Shown: positions 17,501 through 25,248 of the stretch, piece after piece
Numbering within the stretch: the first letter of the stretch is position 1
How the letters are laid out: each line of letters begins with the position of its first letter
Assembly: GCA_934317845.1 (NCBI GenBank)
Contig: CAKRES010000006.1
Coordinates: forward strand, 62,001 to 126,000
Source of the DNA: an uncultured Lachnospiraceae bacterium
Lineage (GTDB): Bacteria > Bacillota > Clostridia > Lachnospirales > Lachnospiraceae
Direction of reading: 5' to 3'
DNA length: 64,000 nt
The notes under the pieces: generated by a model
What the model saw: the letters and a program-made list of their open reading frames with translations, nothing else
The model's database searches: none
Told to the model about the DNA's origin: nothing
Position numbers and translations under genes: made by a program

Positions 17501-17979
17501 CGGAAATAGAAAAACCGGAAGCAGATCAGGAATTATTCAAAAATGGGAACTTCGCAAATGATGCTGACAATTGGGACATTTATGCTATCAGTGCTCCGGC
17601 AGAAGCGAAAGCAGACGTTAAAGACGGAGCAGTAACCTATCGCATTTCCAATGTCGGTAGTGCAGATTGGAATGTGCAGTTAAAACAGAAAGATCTGGTT
17701 CTGGAAAAGGGAGCAACCTATCGTTTGAAATTTAAAGCTCTTTCCACAGAAAGCAGAACGATCAAAGCCGCTTTTTTAAATACCGGATATAAATGGTATG
17801 GCGGAGCGGACATCGCACTTACAAAGGAGAAAGAGAAGGAAGTGAGCAGCGAGTTTACGGTTACAGAAGAAACTGCAAATGACATCACATTTGTTGTTTC
17901 TATGGGATTGATCGATGGAGAAGATACCCCGGCATCGGATATTACCTTGTCTGATTTCTCTCTCGTAAAGGTAAAATAA
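14530..17979 (+). CDS. secreted multidomain GH16 beta-glucanase
   Basis: An 1149-residue exported enzyme. Order: signal peptide (1-31), two bacterial Ig-like (BIG_2) domains (about 35-118 and 120-200), a Thr/Ala linker (about 208-225, coded by a 21-bp repeat), a charged stretch, the GH16 catalytic domain (about 258-501), then four beta-sandwich modules resembling CBM4/9 (about 525-678, 695-828, 829-990, 1000-1149), most opening with an N-G-(D/S/N)-F motif. Catalytic residues are E375, D377 and E380 (EIDAME). It should cut beta-1,3- or mixed-linkage glucans outside the cell. No LPXTG or membrane anchor is seen; the Ig or carbohydrate modules may hold it on the surface. Confidence 0.92.
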   Translation: MRKKRMVAVLLSAVMAVGLFGSIPATQVSAAQNVVEKVEVKNVDKTLVLKKGSKFTLKTVVTVSGTASKKVTYQTNNKKVVSVNKKGTVKALKKGTAKITVKSVKNSTKKCVFRVVVGTPVQKVKVEKNVTVKVGQSRKINVAVTPKKASVKTVSYKSSNKAVAKVTSKGKVTGVAAGTAKITVSAKDGSKKKAVCTVTVEGTESAQPATTTATAATTTATAATTQQTPEQAKPSGDAKKDEDKKDEVSSDAQLSYAGYKEVWEDKFDGDKLDESSWNVETHEPGWVNNELQEYTQSGNYTISDGKLTIQPKKVKNEDGSYSYTSARLNTQGKKDYTYGLFEVEAKVPSGKGFLPAFWLMPTDENLYGQWPRCGEIDAMEVMGQDTKTAYGTIHYGNPHKENQGTYKLENGDFSTDYHKFSCEWEPGKITWYIDGVKYYETNDWYSTTQGQGTVSYPAPFDQPFYMILNLAVGGSWVGYPEEDQDINSQSYSIDSVRVYQKEAGYDDSNVKAPEKEEVIIRKPDKNGNYVNNGDFSAQEDLGDDTDWKFLTTLEGEGTASIAEKKIKIETTKAGTQDYSIQLVQPNIPAEQAATYKLTFDAYADAERTMKVDVSSPDRSFVRYLNDTEVALTKEKQSYSYTYTMEQENDAKSRLEFNLGNTDSTATVYISNVRIEKIAQGEVKNDKTVRADGNYIYNGSFQEGEGRLGDWTCSGDASFKVTGLQDGRRLQAKVEKEGATVSQSKLPLTAGKYALSMKVQGASGNAIDVTIADKKYTYPLKDGNSTTITEKLELTEEDLAKSKDFKITFAKEGTYYVDDIRLVEDTLIKNGSFNAGTSGFEVFVDGSASASYVVDSLSEDNAMDFTIKKSADQEWKIQLKQSDVALENGKWYQISFDIKSSIDRSIQYAIQRNGALHKNAQNEEDWTPYVQETKKLTAYGKDGAYTHISKVFKMTEDTDTQSVFNIALGGGDITDQHRVCVDNIVLEETKEPEIEKPEADQELFKNGNFANDADNWDIYAISAPAEAKADVKDGAVTYRISNVGSADWNVQLKQKDLVLEKGATYRLKFKALSTESRTIKAAFLNTGYKWYGGADIALTKEKEKEVSSEFTVTEETANDITFVVSMGLIDGEDTPASDITLSDFSLVKVK
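15161..15202 (+). repeat. tandem repeat, 21 bp x 2, coding for Thr/Ala linker
   Basis: Two perfect copies of a 21-base unit beginning CAACAGCCACTGCTG, in frame, giving a seven-residue Thr/Ala repeat in the linker before the catalytic domain. Copy number may vary between strains. Confidence 0.85.
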
Positions 17980-18000
17980 AAATTAAATACCAGTAGATCA

Positions 18001-18035
18001 AAAAAGCAGGTTCTTTCTTTAGGACCTGCTTTTTT
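18001..18035 (+). terminator. rho-independent terminator
   Basis: Thirteen-base stem AAAAAGCAGGTTC / GGACCTGCTTTTT (one G-U pair) with T run, after the GH16 gene. Confidence 0.9.
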
Positions 18036-18153
18036 GCAGTAAAGATGCGGCATGCAACCATTAGTTGACAAAATAGTTAGTCTGCTTGATAGACTTTTTT
18101 CTGGAAATTTGCTACGATTTGTTTGAAAATCAGAGAGCGTAAGGAGGCATCAT

Positions 18154-19296
18154 ATGCAGTTAGGAGAAAAAATCTATCATTATCGAAATAAAGCAGGAAT
18201 GACACAGGAACAGCTTGCGGATGCACTTTCTGTCAGCCGTCAGTCCATTTCCAAATGGGAGTCGGGCGCGTCAAAGCCGGAGATTTCCAAGCTGGTTGCA
18301 CTATGTGAGTTGTTTCATATTACAATGGATGAATTGCTGCGGGAGGAGATGGACGAAACATCCACCGTGGAAAAGGAAGAACCGTTTGACAAAGAGGCGG
18401 ATCAGACGCAGTTTCTGGAGCTGACGGAAAAAATAGCTTCTTTAAAGAAAGCAGGAGTGATGGGAATCGTTGTCATTGTGATTCTTTTTTGCGGGCTGCT
18501 GTTCCTCTTTATAAAATACCATGATCTAAAGCAGGAAGTGTCACAGCTTCACAACATGCCACAATATGTTTATACAGACAATGGAGAAGACAATGCAGAT
18601 CCAATCTATCAGGTATTTCAGGAAGTGAAACATACTGTTACAGATTACCGGAAAGAGGATGACACGGTGGAGGTTATGCTGTCTGTGCTGCCGATCAAGC
18701 AGGAAAAGGATGCTTCCCTAGAAGCCGTTCTGGAAACCACAGAGGGAGAGCGGTATTCTGTTACACTGGAGGAACAGCAGGAATATTATGTAGGAAAAAC
18801 AAGACTTCCGTTAACTGCAAACGTAGAGCAGATCATATATCGTATCACCAATGAGAAAGAAACACAAAATGTTACGGAAGACGGATTTTTGGTGTTGTCA
18901 GAAATGGATATTGATCCAACGGTCACACTTTCCACCGGAACCGAGAAAGCGATATTTGGAAGCAGTAAGAGCACAGTAGAGGCAGAGATTTCCGTAGTAT
19001 GTAATCAACCGGATTTTATTTCTGATATTGAGGATGCCCATTATGAGCTTCGTCGTAATGGTAAGATAGAGGATCAGGGGGCAGTCAATCTGCCGGATTC
19101 CGGAGAAGAATCAGTATTTACCAATGTGAAAATGAAGACATCACTTACATCTGGAACGTATGAATTTGCTATCTGTTACCATAACAAGCAGCTTGACAAG
19201 GATATTGCACTTACAACCAAGCTGGATTTTGTTGCGGGGCAGCAGGTGACAATGGAGCATGGCGAAGAAGCCTGCACGTATGGGGTGAGGGAGTAA
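18154..19296 (+). CDS. membrane-anchored XRE-family regulator
   Basis: A 380-residue protein with an N-terminal XRE/Cro helix-turn-helix (about 5-60: MTQEQLADALSVSRQSISKWE), an acidic linker, one membrane helix (about 105-127) and an extracellular part of about 250 residues with beta-rich pattern and no family I recognise. This layout suggests a one-component regulator that senses outside the cell. AAGGAGG at 18141-18147 sets the ATG. A weak promoter (TTGACA at 18065, GATAGA 17 bases later) lies upstream. The following lipoprotein may be its partner or target. Confidence 0.82.
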   Translation: MQLGEKIYHYRNKAGMTQEQLADALSVSRQSISKWESGASKPEISKLVALCELFHITMDELLREEMDETSTVEKEEPFDKEADQTQFLELTEKIASLKKAGVMGIVVIVILFCGLLFLFIKYHDLKQEVSQLHNMPQYVYTDNGEDNADPIYQVFQEVKHTVTDYRKEDDTVEVMLSVLPIKQEKDASLEAVLETTEGERYSVTLEEQQEYYVGKTRLPLTANVEQIIYRITNEKETQNVTEDGFLVLSEMDIDPTVTLSTGTEKAIFGSSKSTVEAEISVVCNQPDFISDIEDAHYELRRNGKIEDQGAVNLPDSGEESVFTNVKMKTSLTSGTYEFAICYHNKQLDKDIALTTKLDFVAGQQVTMEHGEEACTYGVRE

Positions 19297-19319
19297 TATT
19301 ATTTTGCTGCACAATTTTA

Positions 19320-19348
19320 TTGAATTATATAAATGATTATAATATAAT
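19320..19348 (+). promoter_or_regulatory. sigma-A promoter of the lipoprotein gene
   Basis: TTGAAT - 17 bases - TATAAT within an AT-rich stretch, 44 bases before the start codon. Confidence 0.6.
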
Positions 19349-19391
19349 ATATATATAGTGCATAACAACGAAAAACAGAGGGGTGATTACC

Positions 19392-20657
19392 ATGAAAAGA
19401 AACGGTATCGTGTTGTGTCTCATTCTGTGTATCCTTACATCTGGATGTGGCAATGCTTCCAAAAATGAAAAAACAGCATCATCCACCACGCAGCAGGTGA
19501 CAACAGAAGCAGCATCTGCTTCCTCTGATGCAGACAGTCAGGGGAGTCAGGCAGATGTCTGGAATACCTACTACCAGAAGTTATCGTTGCGGTATTCGGA
19601 ACCGGATGCGTCGAATGAAACAGGAGATACGGCGAACGATTGTGTGGCACTGAAAAGCGTGATGACGACGGAGCAGTCTGATCTCATCATGGTTTCTCCG
19701 TATCGTATTACGAAGAAGGGATATCTGACCGGAGATGCGATCTCCTTTGAAATGCTTACTTATCAGAAGCATGATAGCAGAGAGGATCAGACTAAGGTAC
19801 TTTATGCGGATTATAATTTTATAAATACAAAAGATAAGGTAAAAGGATACGCGGTAATAGATACGAAAAATACAGATATTATATTGTGTAAATGTTCGGA
19901 TGACCAGACGGAGTACATTCAGTTAAAGCGGGATGGAACGCGTTATATAAAGGCACAGAGCATACAGATGGGGAAGAAGAAATATCAGATAGATGATGAG
20001 ACGGTCGCAAAAGAGAAAGCCGTTGCGGCGCTGGAAACTGCTTTGGATCAGGTGGAAGCTGTTCTTTTAAAGGAGGGTGTGCTTGATCAGATGGTGATGG
20101 AAAAGATCAAAGGAAAGCCGGACTGCACCATGAATCCCCATGCGGCAAAAGAGATGTGCCAATATCAGGCGGCTGTTTGTTCTTCTAAGGAAGTGAGTCA
20201 GGAACAGATATGGAAAAACTATGCCGGAAGTTATACTACGAGTACTGGTAAGGATACTTCCCAGATTGTATTTCACATCAAAAAGGACGGTACTTTTTCC
20301 GGGGAATATAAAAACGAACAAAAGAATCAGAAGCTTTCTTCTTCCTTTTCCGGTTCTTTCCAAAATGGCAGGGAGTTAGAGAAGAATTCTTATTATTTGC
20401 AATGTGAGGATTTTCATTTTGACGAGAAGACGTCGCAGACCAAAGATGTCCAACCGGAAGAATTAAGAACCGTGACACAGTTGCTATTATATAAAAAGGG
20501 GATTGCGATGGAGCAGTTCCCGGACGTAGTCAAAGGCTGGTTTGAGGTTCATTCTTTTCTGGAGGATAAGGAAATGCCGGAACAGACGGATCGGGCAATT
20601 TTATATAATCCTTACACCCGGAGCTATTTTTATGAAATGACAGAAGAAAATGACTAA
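19392..20657 (+). CDS. putative lipoprotein of unknown function
   Basis: A 421-residue exported lipoprotein: short basic start, hydrophobic stretch and lipobox LTSGC with the cysteine at about residue 19, then a Ser/Thr/Ala-rich linker. I do not recognise the mature domain; it alternates polar and beta-strand stretches and has two or three cysteines. The ATG at 19392 is preferred because GAGGGGTGA lies just before it; a GTG at 19383 overlaps that site. It has its own promoter. It sits between a membrane-anchored regulator and a small helical protein. Confidence 0.75.
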   Translation: MKRNGIVLCLILCILTSGCGNASKNEKTASSTTQQVTTEAASASSDADSQGSQADVWNTYYQKLSLRYSEPDASNETGDTANDCVALKSVMTTEQSDLIMVSPYRITKKGYLTGDAISFEMLTYQKHDSREDQTKVLYADYNFINTKDKVKGYAVIDTKNTDIILCKCSDDQTEYIQLKRDGTRYIKAQSIQMGKKKYQIDDETVAKEKAVAALETALDQVEAVLLKEGVLDQMVMEKIKGKPDCTMNPHAAKEMCQYQAAVCSSKEVSQEQIWKNYAGSYTTSTGKDTSQIVFHIKKDGTFSGEYKNEQKNQKLSSSFSGSFQNGRELEKNSYYLQCEDFHFDEKTSQTKDVQPEELRTVTQLLLYKKGIAMEQFPDVVKGWFEVHSFLEDKEMPEQTDRAILYNPYTRSYFYEMTEEND

Positions 20658-20703
20658 CCGAATTCCTCTCATCTGCCGATAAAAGGAGTGAGAGGTGAGA
20701 GAT

Positions 20704-21264
20704 ATGCAGCAGACAGCAGTATCGCAAAAAATAAAAAGTGAATGGACGGCATTAAAGCAGACGATTTTGATGAGCAGACAAAAGACCGAGGAGCCGGAAG
20801 AAGAACGCTTGAAAAAGATTGAACAGAAACTGCGTTCCGGAAAGCGGCTGACCAGAGAAGAATTGGAATTTTTAAAGAGCAGGAGTCCGTATCTGTATCA
20901 GCAGGCGATCCGGATCCAGCATATGGCGGATGGATTAAAAGAGCAGTTGAAGCATTGTAAGACCAAACAGCAGGCACAGCAGCTGATCAGTCAGACGCAG
21001 GCGATGGTCAGTGCAAAGGACCCGATGAGAGAAGCAGTTCTTGCTGCACTTGACCGGGTGAAAAAGGAATTTACAGATTCCGAATACTATAAAAAGCTTC
21101 CGGCTGACGAAGAGGAAAAAAAGAAAACGGAAGGAACAAAAGATCCATTTTCGGACGAAGAGAAGGATGACGTTTCTTATCAGTATGAGAACACTTCCTG
21201 TGGCTATCAGATGGCAACACAGGAAGATGGCATGAATGAATCTGCATTTGCAGCCGAAGCATAA
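20704..21264 (+). CDS. coiled-coil protein of unknown function
   Basis: A 186-residue, highly charged, mostly helical protein without signal peptide or membrane segment. The first 120 residues (EEERLKKIEQKLRSGKRLTR onward) look like helical hairpins; the tail is acidic and disordered. Not recognised. Two starts are possible: ATG at 20704 with GAGGTGA before it, or GTG at 20695 with AAAGGAG. It begins 46 bases after the lipoprotein stop and is followed by a terminator, so it probably belongs to that transcript. Confidence 0.7.
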   Translation: MQQTAVSQKIKSEWTALKQTILMSRQKTEEPEEERLKKIEQKLRSGKRLTREELEFLKSRSPYLYQQAIRIQHMADGLKEQLKHCKTKQQAQQLISQTQAMVSAKDPMREAVLAALDRVKKEFTDSEYYKKLPADEEEKKKTEGTKDPFSDEEKDDVSYQYENTSCGYQMATQEDGMNESAFAAEA

Positions 21265-21274
21265 GAAAAACAGG

Positions 21275-21306
21275 AAATCGGGCAGGAGGAACTGTCCGAT
21301 TTTTTT
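21275..21306 (+). terminator. rho-independent terminator
   Basis: Eleven-base stem AAATCGGGCAG / CTGTCCGATTT (one G-U pair), six-base loop and T run. Confidence 0.92.
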
Positions 21307-21376
21307 AGTTCCCATGGAACCGCAATTATGGTATAGTAATAAAGATGTACCAAAATAAAGAAAGGACAAAAAGAGG

Positions 21377-22942
21377 ATGAAACGTGTGAAAAGAACGATG
21401 GGAAAATTTACCATGAAACGTATGACAGCAATCCTGCTGTTATTGTTGTTGCTTTTTCCTGTCACTATGCAGTGCGCTGCTGCAAAACAGTCAAAGAAGG
21501 ATGCAAAAGAGAAAACGATCGAAAGCGTTGATGATCTGGAGGGAAGCAATATCGGTGTACAGCTTGGTACAACGGGAGATATTTATGCTTCTGATTACGA
21601 GGGGGACGATGCCGGAACAAAGGTGACCCGTTTTAACAAAGGCGCAGATGCGGTACAGGCATTAAAACAGAAAAAGATCGACTGTGTGTTGATCGATGAA
21701 CAGCCTGCCAAAGCATTTGTGGAAAAGAATCCGGATCTTACGATCTTAAAAGAGGAGTTTGCGGTAGAGGATTACGCAATCTGTGTTTCCAAAAAGAATC
21801 CGGAATTGAGAGATAAGATCAATCAGGCGTTGGATGAATTAAAGAAGGATGGCACACTTTCTGCCATTATTGATAATTATATCGGAGAAAATGCAGGAAA
21901 GAATCCCTATAAACTGGATGAAAACTCTGCGACGCATGACCTGGGTACACTGGTTATGGCAACCAACGTAGGATTTCCACCTTATGAATATTATGAAAAT
22001 GGAAAAGCAACCGGAATCGATGTGGATATGGCAACAGCAGTTGCTGACAAGCTCGGGATGGATCTAAAGGTATCTGATATGGAGTTTGATTCCATTATCG
22101 TTGCGGTTCAGTCTGGAAAAGCGGATGTTGGCGTTGCAGGAATTACGGTAACAGATGAGCGAAAGAAAAATGTTGATTTCACAGATTCCTATACGACAGC
22201 CAAGCAGGTGATCATTGTCCGCAACGGAAGCAGTCAGAGTAGTGTAGGGTTGATCGAGAAGATGAAATCGACTTTTTTAGATAATGCCAACTGGAAATAC
22301 ATTCCTAAGGGATTATTAAATACCCTGATCATCACGATCTTCGCCGGACTTTGTGGTATCATTTTAGGATTCTTACTGGCGATCATTCGTGTGGCACACG
22401 ACCGCAATGAAGAAAAAACAGTTGTGATCCGCGTGTTAAATACGATCGCAAGACTTTATCTTACCATCTTCCGTGGTACGCCAATGATGGTACAGCTTCT
22501 GATCATGTACTACGTGATCTTTGCTAAAGTGGATGTCAATCCTGTTGTTGCAGCCGTGATCGCATTTGGTTTAAACTCCGGTGCTTATGTGGCAGAGGCG
22601 ATCCGTGCCGGAATTATTTCTATTCCGATCGGACAGTTTGAGGCGGGACGAAGTCTGGGCTTTAACTATGGCAAAACGATGCGCTATATTATCCTGCCAC
22701 AGGCAGTAAAAAATGCACTTCCTGCTATGTGTAATGAGTTTATCGCACTGTTGAAGGAGAGCTCGATCGTAGGATATATCGGACTGATGGATCTTACCAA
22801 AGCGGGTGACATTATCCGAAGCAATACCTATGAAGCCATGATCCCACTTCTGTCAGTGGCGCTTGTATATCTGGTGATCGTAATTATTTTAACTTCCTTA
22901 GTCGGACGGTTGGAGAGGAGACTGAAAAAAGATGCAAGATAA
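21377..22942 (+). CDS. amino acid ABC transporter, fused substrate-binding protein and permease, binding domain circularly permuted
   Basis: A 521-residue fusion. A signal/anchor (about 12-35) is followed by residues 48-185, which match the SECOND half of a class II amino-acid binding protein (SVDDLEG..IGVQLGTTGD, VIDEQPAKAFVE, INQALDELKKDGTLSAIIDNYI). Residues 192-282 match the FIRST half (LVMATNVGFPPYEYYENGK, FDSIIVAVQSGKADVG). A HisM/GlnP-type permease follows (about 308-515), with the ATPase-contacting EAA loop starting at E422 (EAGRSLG). It should import a polar amino acid. The ATPase gene overlaps its end by 11 bases. A plain gene order would put the halves the other way round. Confidence 0.88.
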   Translation: MKRVKRTMGKFTMKRMTAILLLLLLLFPVTMQCAAAKQSKKDAKEKTIESVDDLEGSNIGVQLGTTGDIYASDYEGDDAGTKVTRFNKGADAVQALKQKKIDCVLIDEQPAKAFVEKNPDLTILKEEFAVEDYAICVSKKNPELRDKINQALDELKKDGTLSAIIDNYIGENAGKNPYKLDENSATHDLGTLVMATNVGFPPYEYYENGKATGIDVDMATAVADKLGMDLKVSDMEFDSIIVAVQSGKADVGVAGITVTDERKKNVDFTDSYTTAKQVIIVRNGSSQSSVGLIEKMKSTFLDNANWKYIPKGLLNTLIITIFAGLCGIILGFLLAIIRVAHDRNEEKTVVIRVLNTIARLYLTIFRGTPMMVQLLIMYYVIFAKVDVNPVVAAVIAFGLNSGAYVAEAIRAGIISIPIGQFEAGRSLGFNYGKTMRYIILPQAVKNALPAMCNEFIALLKESSIVGYIGLMDLTKAGDIIRSNTYEAMIPLLSVALVYLVIVIILTSLVGRLERRLKKDAR

Positions 22943-23678
22943 GAATGAAGTTTTAATCGAGGTAAAGGATCTGTGCAAATCATTTGGCGATCATCTGGTA
23001 CTCGATCATATCAATACAACGATCCATAAGGGAGAAGTGATCGCTATCGTTGGTCCATCCGGATGTGGTAAGTCCACCTTCCTGCGTACGCTTAACCGTT
23101 TGGAGCAGGCAGATTCCGGTCAGATCTTATTTGAAGGAAATGATATCTTAGATAAAAAGCGCAATATCAACCAGATCCGTGAAAAGATCGGTATGGTATT
23201 CCAGCAGTTTAATCTTTTTCCGAATATGACAGTATTGGAAAATGTCATGTTAGCTCCTGTGAAATTAAAGGGACTTTCAAGAGAAGAAGCCAGAAGCCGT
23301 GCGGAAGAATTACTAAATCGTGTCGGTCTGTTAGAAAAAGCAGATGCCTATCCGGATACGTTATCCGGTGGACAAAAGCAGCGGATTGCCATTGCCAGAA
23401 CGATGGCGATGGATCCGGATGTGATCCTTTTTGATGAGCCAACCTCCGCTCTTGATCCGGAGATGGTAGGCGAAGTATTAGAGATCATGAAAGAGCTTGC
23501 AGAATCCGGTATGACGATGATCGTAGTTACTCATGAAATGGGATTTGCCAAAAATGTGGCAACAAGAGTGATGTTCATCGATGAGAAAGTCATCATGGAA
23601 GAAAATGAGCCGCAGGAGTTTTTTGCTCATCCGAAAAATGCAAGACTTCGGGAATTTTTGTCAAAAGTTAATAAATAA
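22932..23678 (+). CDS. amino acid ABC transporter ATP-binding protein
   Basis: A 248-residue polar amino acid uptake ATPase of the GlnQ/HisP group, with Walker A GPSGCGKST near residue 40, signature LSGGQKQR, Walker B ILFDEPTSALDPE and H-loop VTHEM. It overlaps the fused binding-protein/permease gene by 11 bases, so the two form the whole importer. A strong terminator follows. Confidence 0.95.
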   Translation: MQDKNEVLIEVKDLCKSFGDHLVLDHINTTIHKGEVIAIVGPSGCGKSTFLRTLNRLEQADSGQILFEGNDILDKKRNINQIREKIGMVFQQFNLFPNMTVLENVMLAPVKLKGLSREEARSRAEELLNRVGLLEKADAYPDTLSGGQKQRIAIARTMAMDPDVILFDEPTSALDPEMVGEVLEIMKELAESGMTMIVVTHEMGFAKNVATRVMFIDEKVIMEENEPQEFFAHPKNARLREFLSKVNK

Positions 23679-23705
23679 GAATACGATAAAGGGATTGATT
23701 CTGTT

Positions 23706-23752
23706 CCGGCCTCCAATGTTAGAGTAAGATCTAACGATTGGAGGCCGGTTTT
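23706..23752 (+). terminator. strong hairpin terminator
   Basis: Seventeen-base stem with one bulge, CCGGCCTCCAATGTTAG pairing with CTAACGATTGGAGGCCGG, then TTTTG. It closes the amino acid transporter operon. Confidence 0.88.
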
Positions 23753-23873
23753 GTGGTGCGGATCAGACAGAATGATCTGTTCGGTTTAGAAAAAGTAAAG
23801 AGCCTATATTTACACTTGCATAATATGGGAAAAATGGTAAAATGGTACTGTCTAAGAAGGAGATAGAGAAAGC

Positions 23874-25232
23874 ATGAAGATTATTATTGTAGGATGTGGG
23901 AAAGTTGGTTATGCAGTTGCGAAAGCCCTGGTAGCAGAACAGCAGGATGTAGTTGTTATTGATTCCAACTCTGAGCGTGTGGAGAACATTACCAATTCCG
24001 TGGATGCCATGGGAGTTGTCGGTAATGGTGCCAGCTACAAAGTACAGGTGGAGGCAGGTGTTGCCAATGCGGATCTTTTGATCGCTGTGACTTCCTCTGA
24101 TGAAGTCAATCTGTTGTGCTGTATGATTGCTCGTAAAACAGGACATTGTCAGACGATCGCCAGAGTATCTGATCCGGTTTATACACAGGATATTCCATAT
24201 ATCAAAAAGGAACTGGGACTGGCACTGACTCTGAATCCGGAACAGGCAACTGCCGGAAACATAACAAGACTTTGCCAGATGCCGTCTGCGATTGAGATAG
24301 ATACTTTTGTGAAGGGACATGTTGAAATATTGAAGGTAGAGATTCCTTCTGACTGCTTTTTGGATCACTGTACCATTTCTGATGTGATGCGGGGATTTAA
24401 AGAAAAGGTTTTGATCTGCGCTGTTGAGCGTGGAGATGAAGTGATCATTCCACCGGGAGATTTTATGTTGCTCTCCGGAGATCGGATCGCTGTGGTTGGG
24501 GAGTCAAAATCATCGGTTGCTTTTATCAAAAAAATGGGTGTTCCGGGACTTGGGCGTGTACGAAGTGCAATATTAGTTGGAGCAGGTAATGTTAGCGAAT
24601 ATGTGGCAAAGTCCATGATCCGCCAGGGAATTCATGTGAAGGTGTTTGATTCAAGTAGAGAGCGGTGCGAACATTTCAGTCTGGTCGTTCCGGAAGCTGT
24701 TGTGATCCATGCGGATGCTTCAAAACCGGAAGTGCTGTCAGAAGAAGGACTGGAACGTGCGGATGCATTTGCAACACTGACCTCATCGGACGAACTCAAT
24801 ATTCTGCTTGGTCTCTATGCCAAAAAAAATTCTGACTGTAAGGTGGTGACTTTGGTCAACCACGCAAACTATATGGGAGTTACAAAAGCACTTGATATGG
24901 GAAGTGTGATGTCGTTACAGAACATTACGACAGAGTATATTGTACAGTATGTGCGTGCTATGCGAAATTCGCAGGGAAGTAACGTGGAGACACTTTACCG
25001 TATTATGGATAACAAAGTAGATGCGTTGGAATTTATAGTCGGAGAGAATTGCCCGATCTGCAATACTCCTTTAATGGAGTTGAAGATCAAAAATGATATT
25101 TTGATCTCCTGCATCAACCACATGGGGCAGATTGAAATTGCCAATGGACAAAGTGTGATCCGGGAAGGTGACACGGTGGTGATCGTGACAACCAGACATG
25201 GTCTGGATGATATTACAGATATTATAGAGTAG
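23874..25232 (+). CDS. trkA: Trk potassium uptake protein TrkA
   Basis: A 452-residue cytosolic gating subunit with two RCK units. Each has a Rossmann NAD-binding motif (GCGKVG at residues 7-12 with acidic D30; GAGNVSEYVA in the second half) and a TrkA-C domain. It binds NAD(H) and opens the TrkH channel. GAAGGAG precedes the ATG. The upstream region has TTGCAT - 16 - TAAAAT. trkH follows after 16 bases. Confidence 0.94.
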   Translation: MKIIIVGCGKVGYAVAKALVAEQQDVVVIDSNSERVENITNSVDAMGVVGNGASYKVQVEAGVANADLLIAVTSSDEVNLLCCMIARKTGHCQTIARVSDPVYTQDIPYIKKELGLALTLNPEQATAGNITRLCQMPSAIEIDTFVKGHVEILKVEIPSDCFLDHCTISDVMRGFKEKVLICAVERGDEVIIPPGDFMLLSGDRIAVVGESKSSVAFIKKMGVPGLGRVRSAILVGAGNVSEYVAKSMIRQGIHVKVFDSSRERCEHFSLVVPEAVVIHADASKPEVLSEEGLERADAFATLTSSDELNILLGLYAKKNSDCKVVTLVNHANYMGVTKALDMGSVMSLQNITTEYIVQYVRAMRNSQGSNVETLYRIMDNKVDALEFIVGENCPICNTPLMELKIKNDILISCINHMGQIEIANGQSVIREGDTVVIVTTRHGLDDITDIIE

Positions 25233-25248
25233 AGGGATAAATAAGAAG

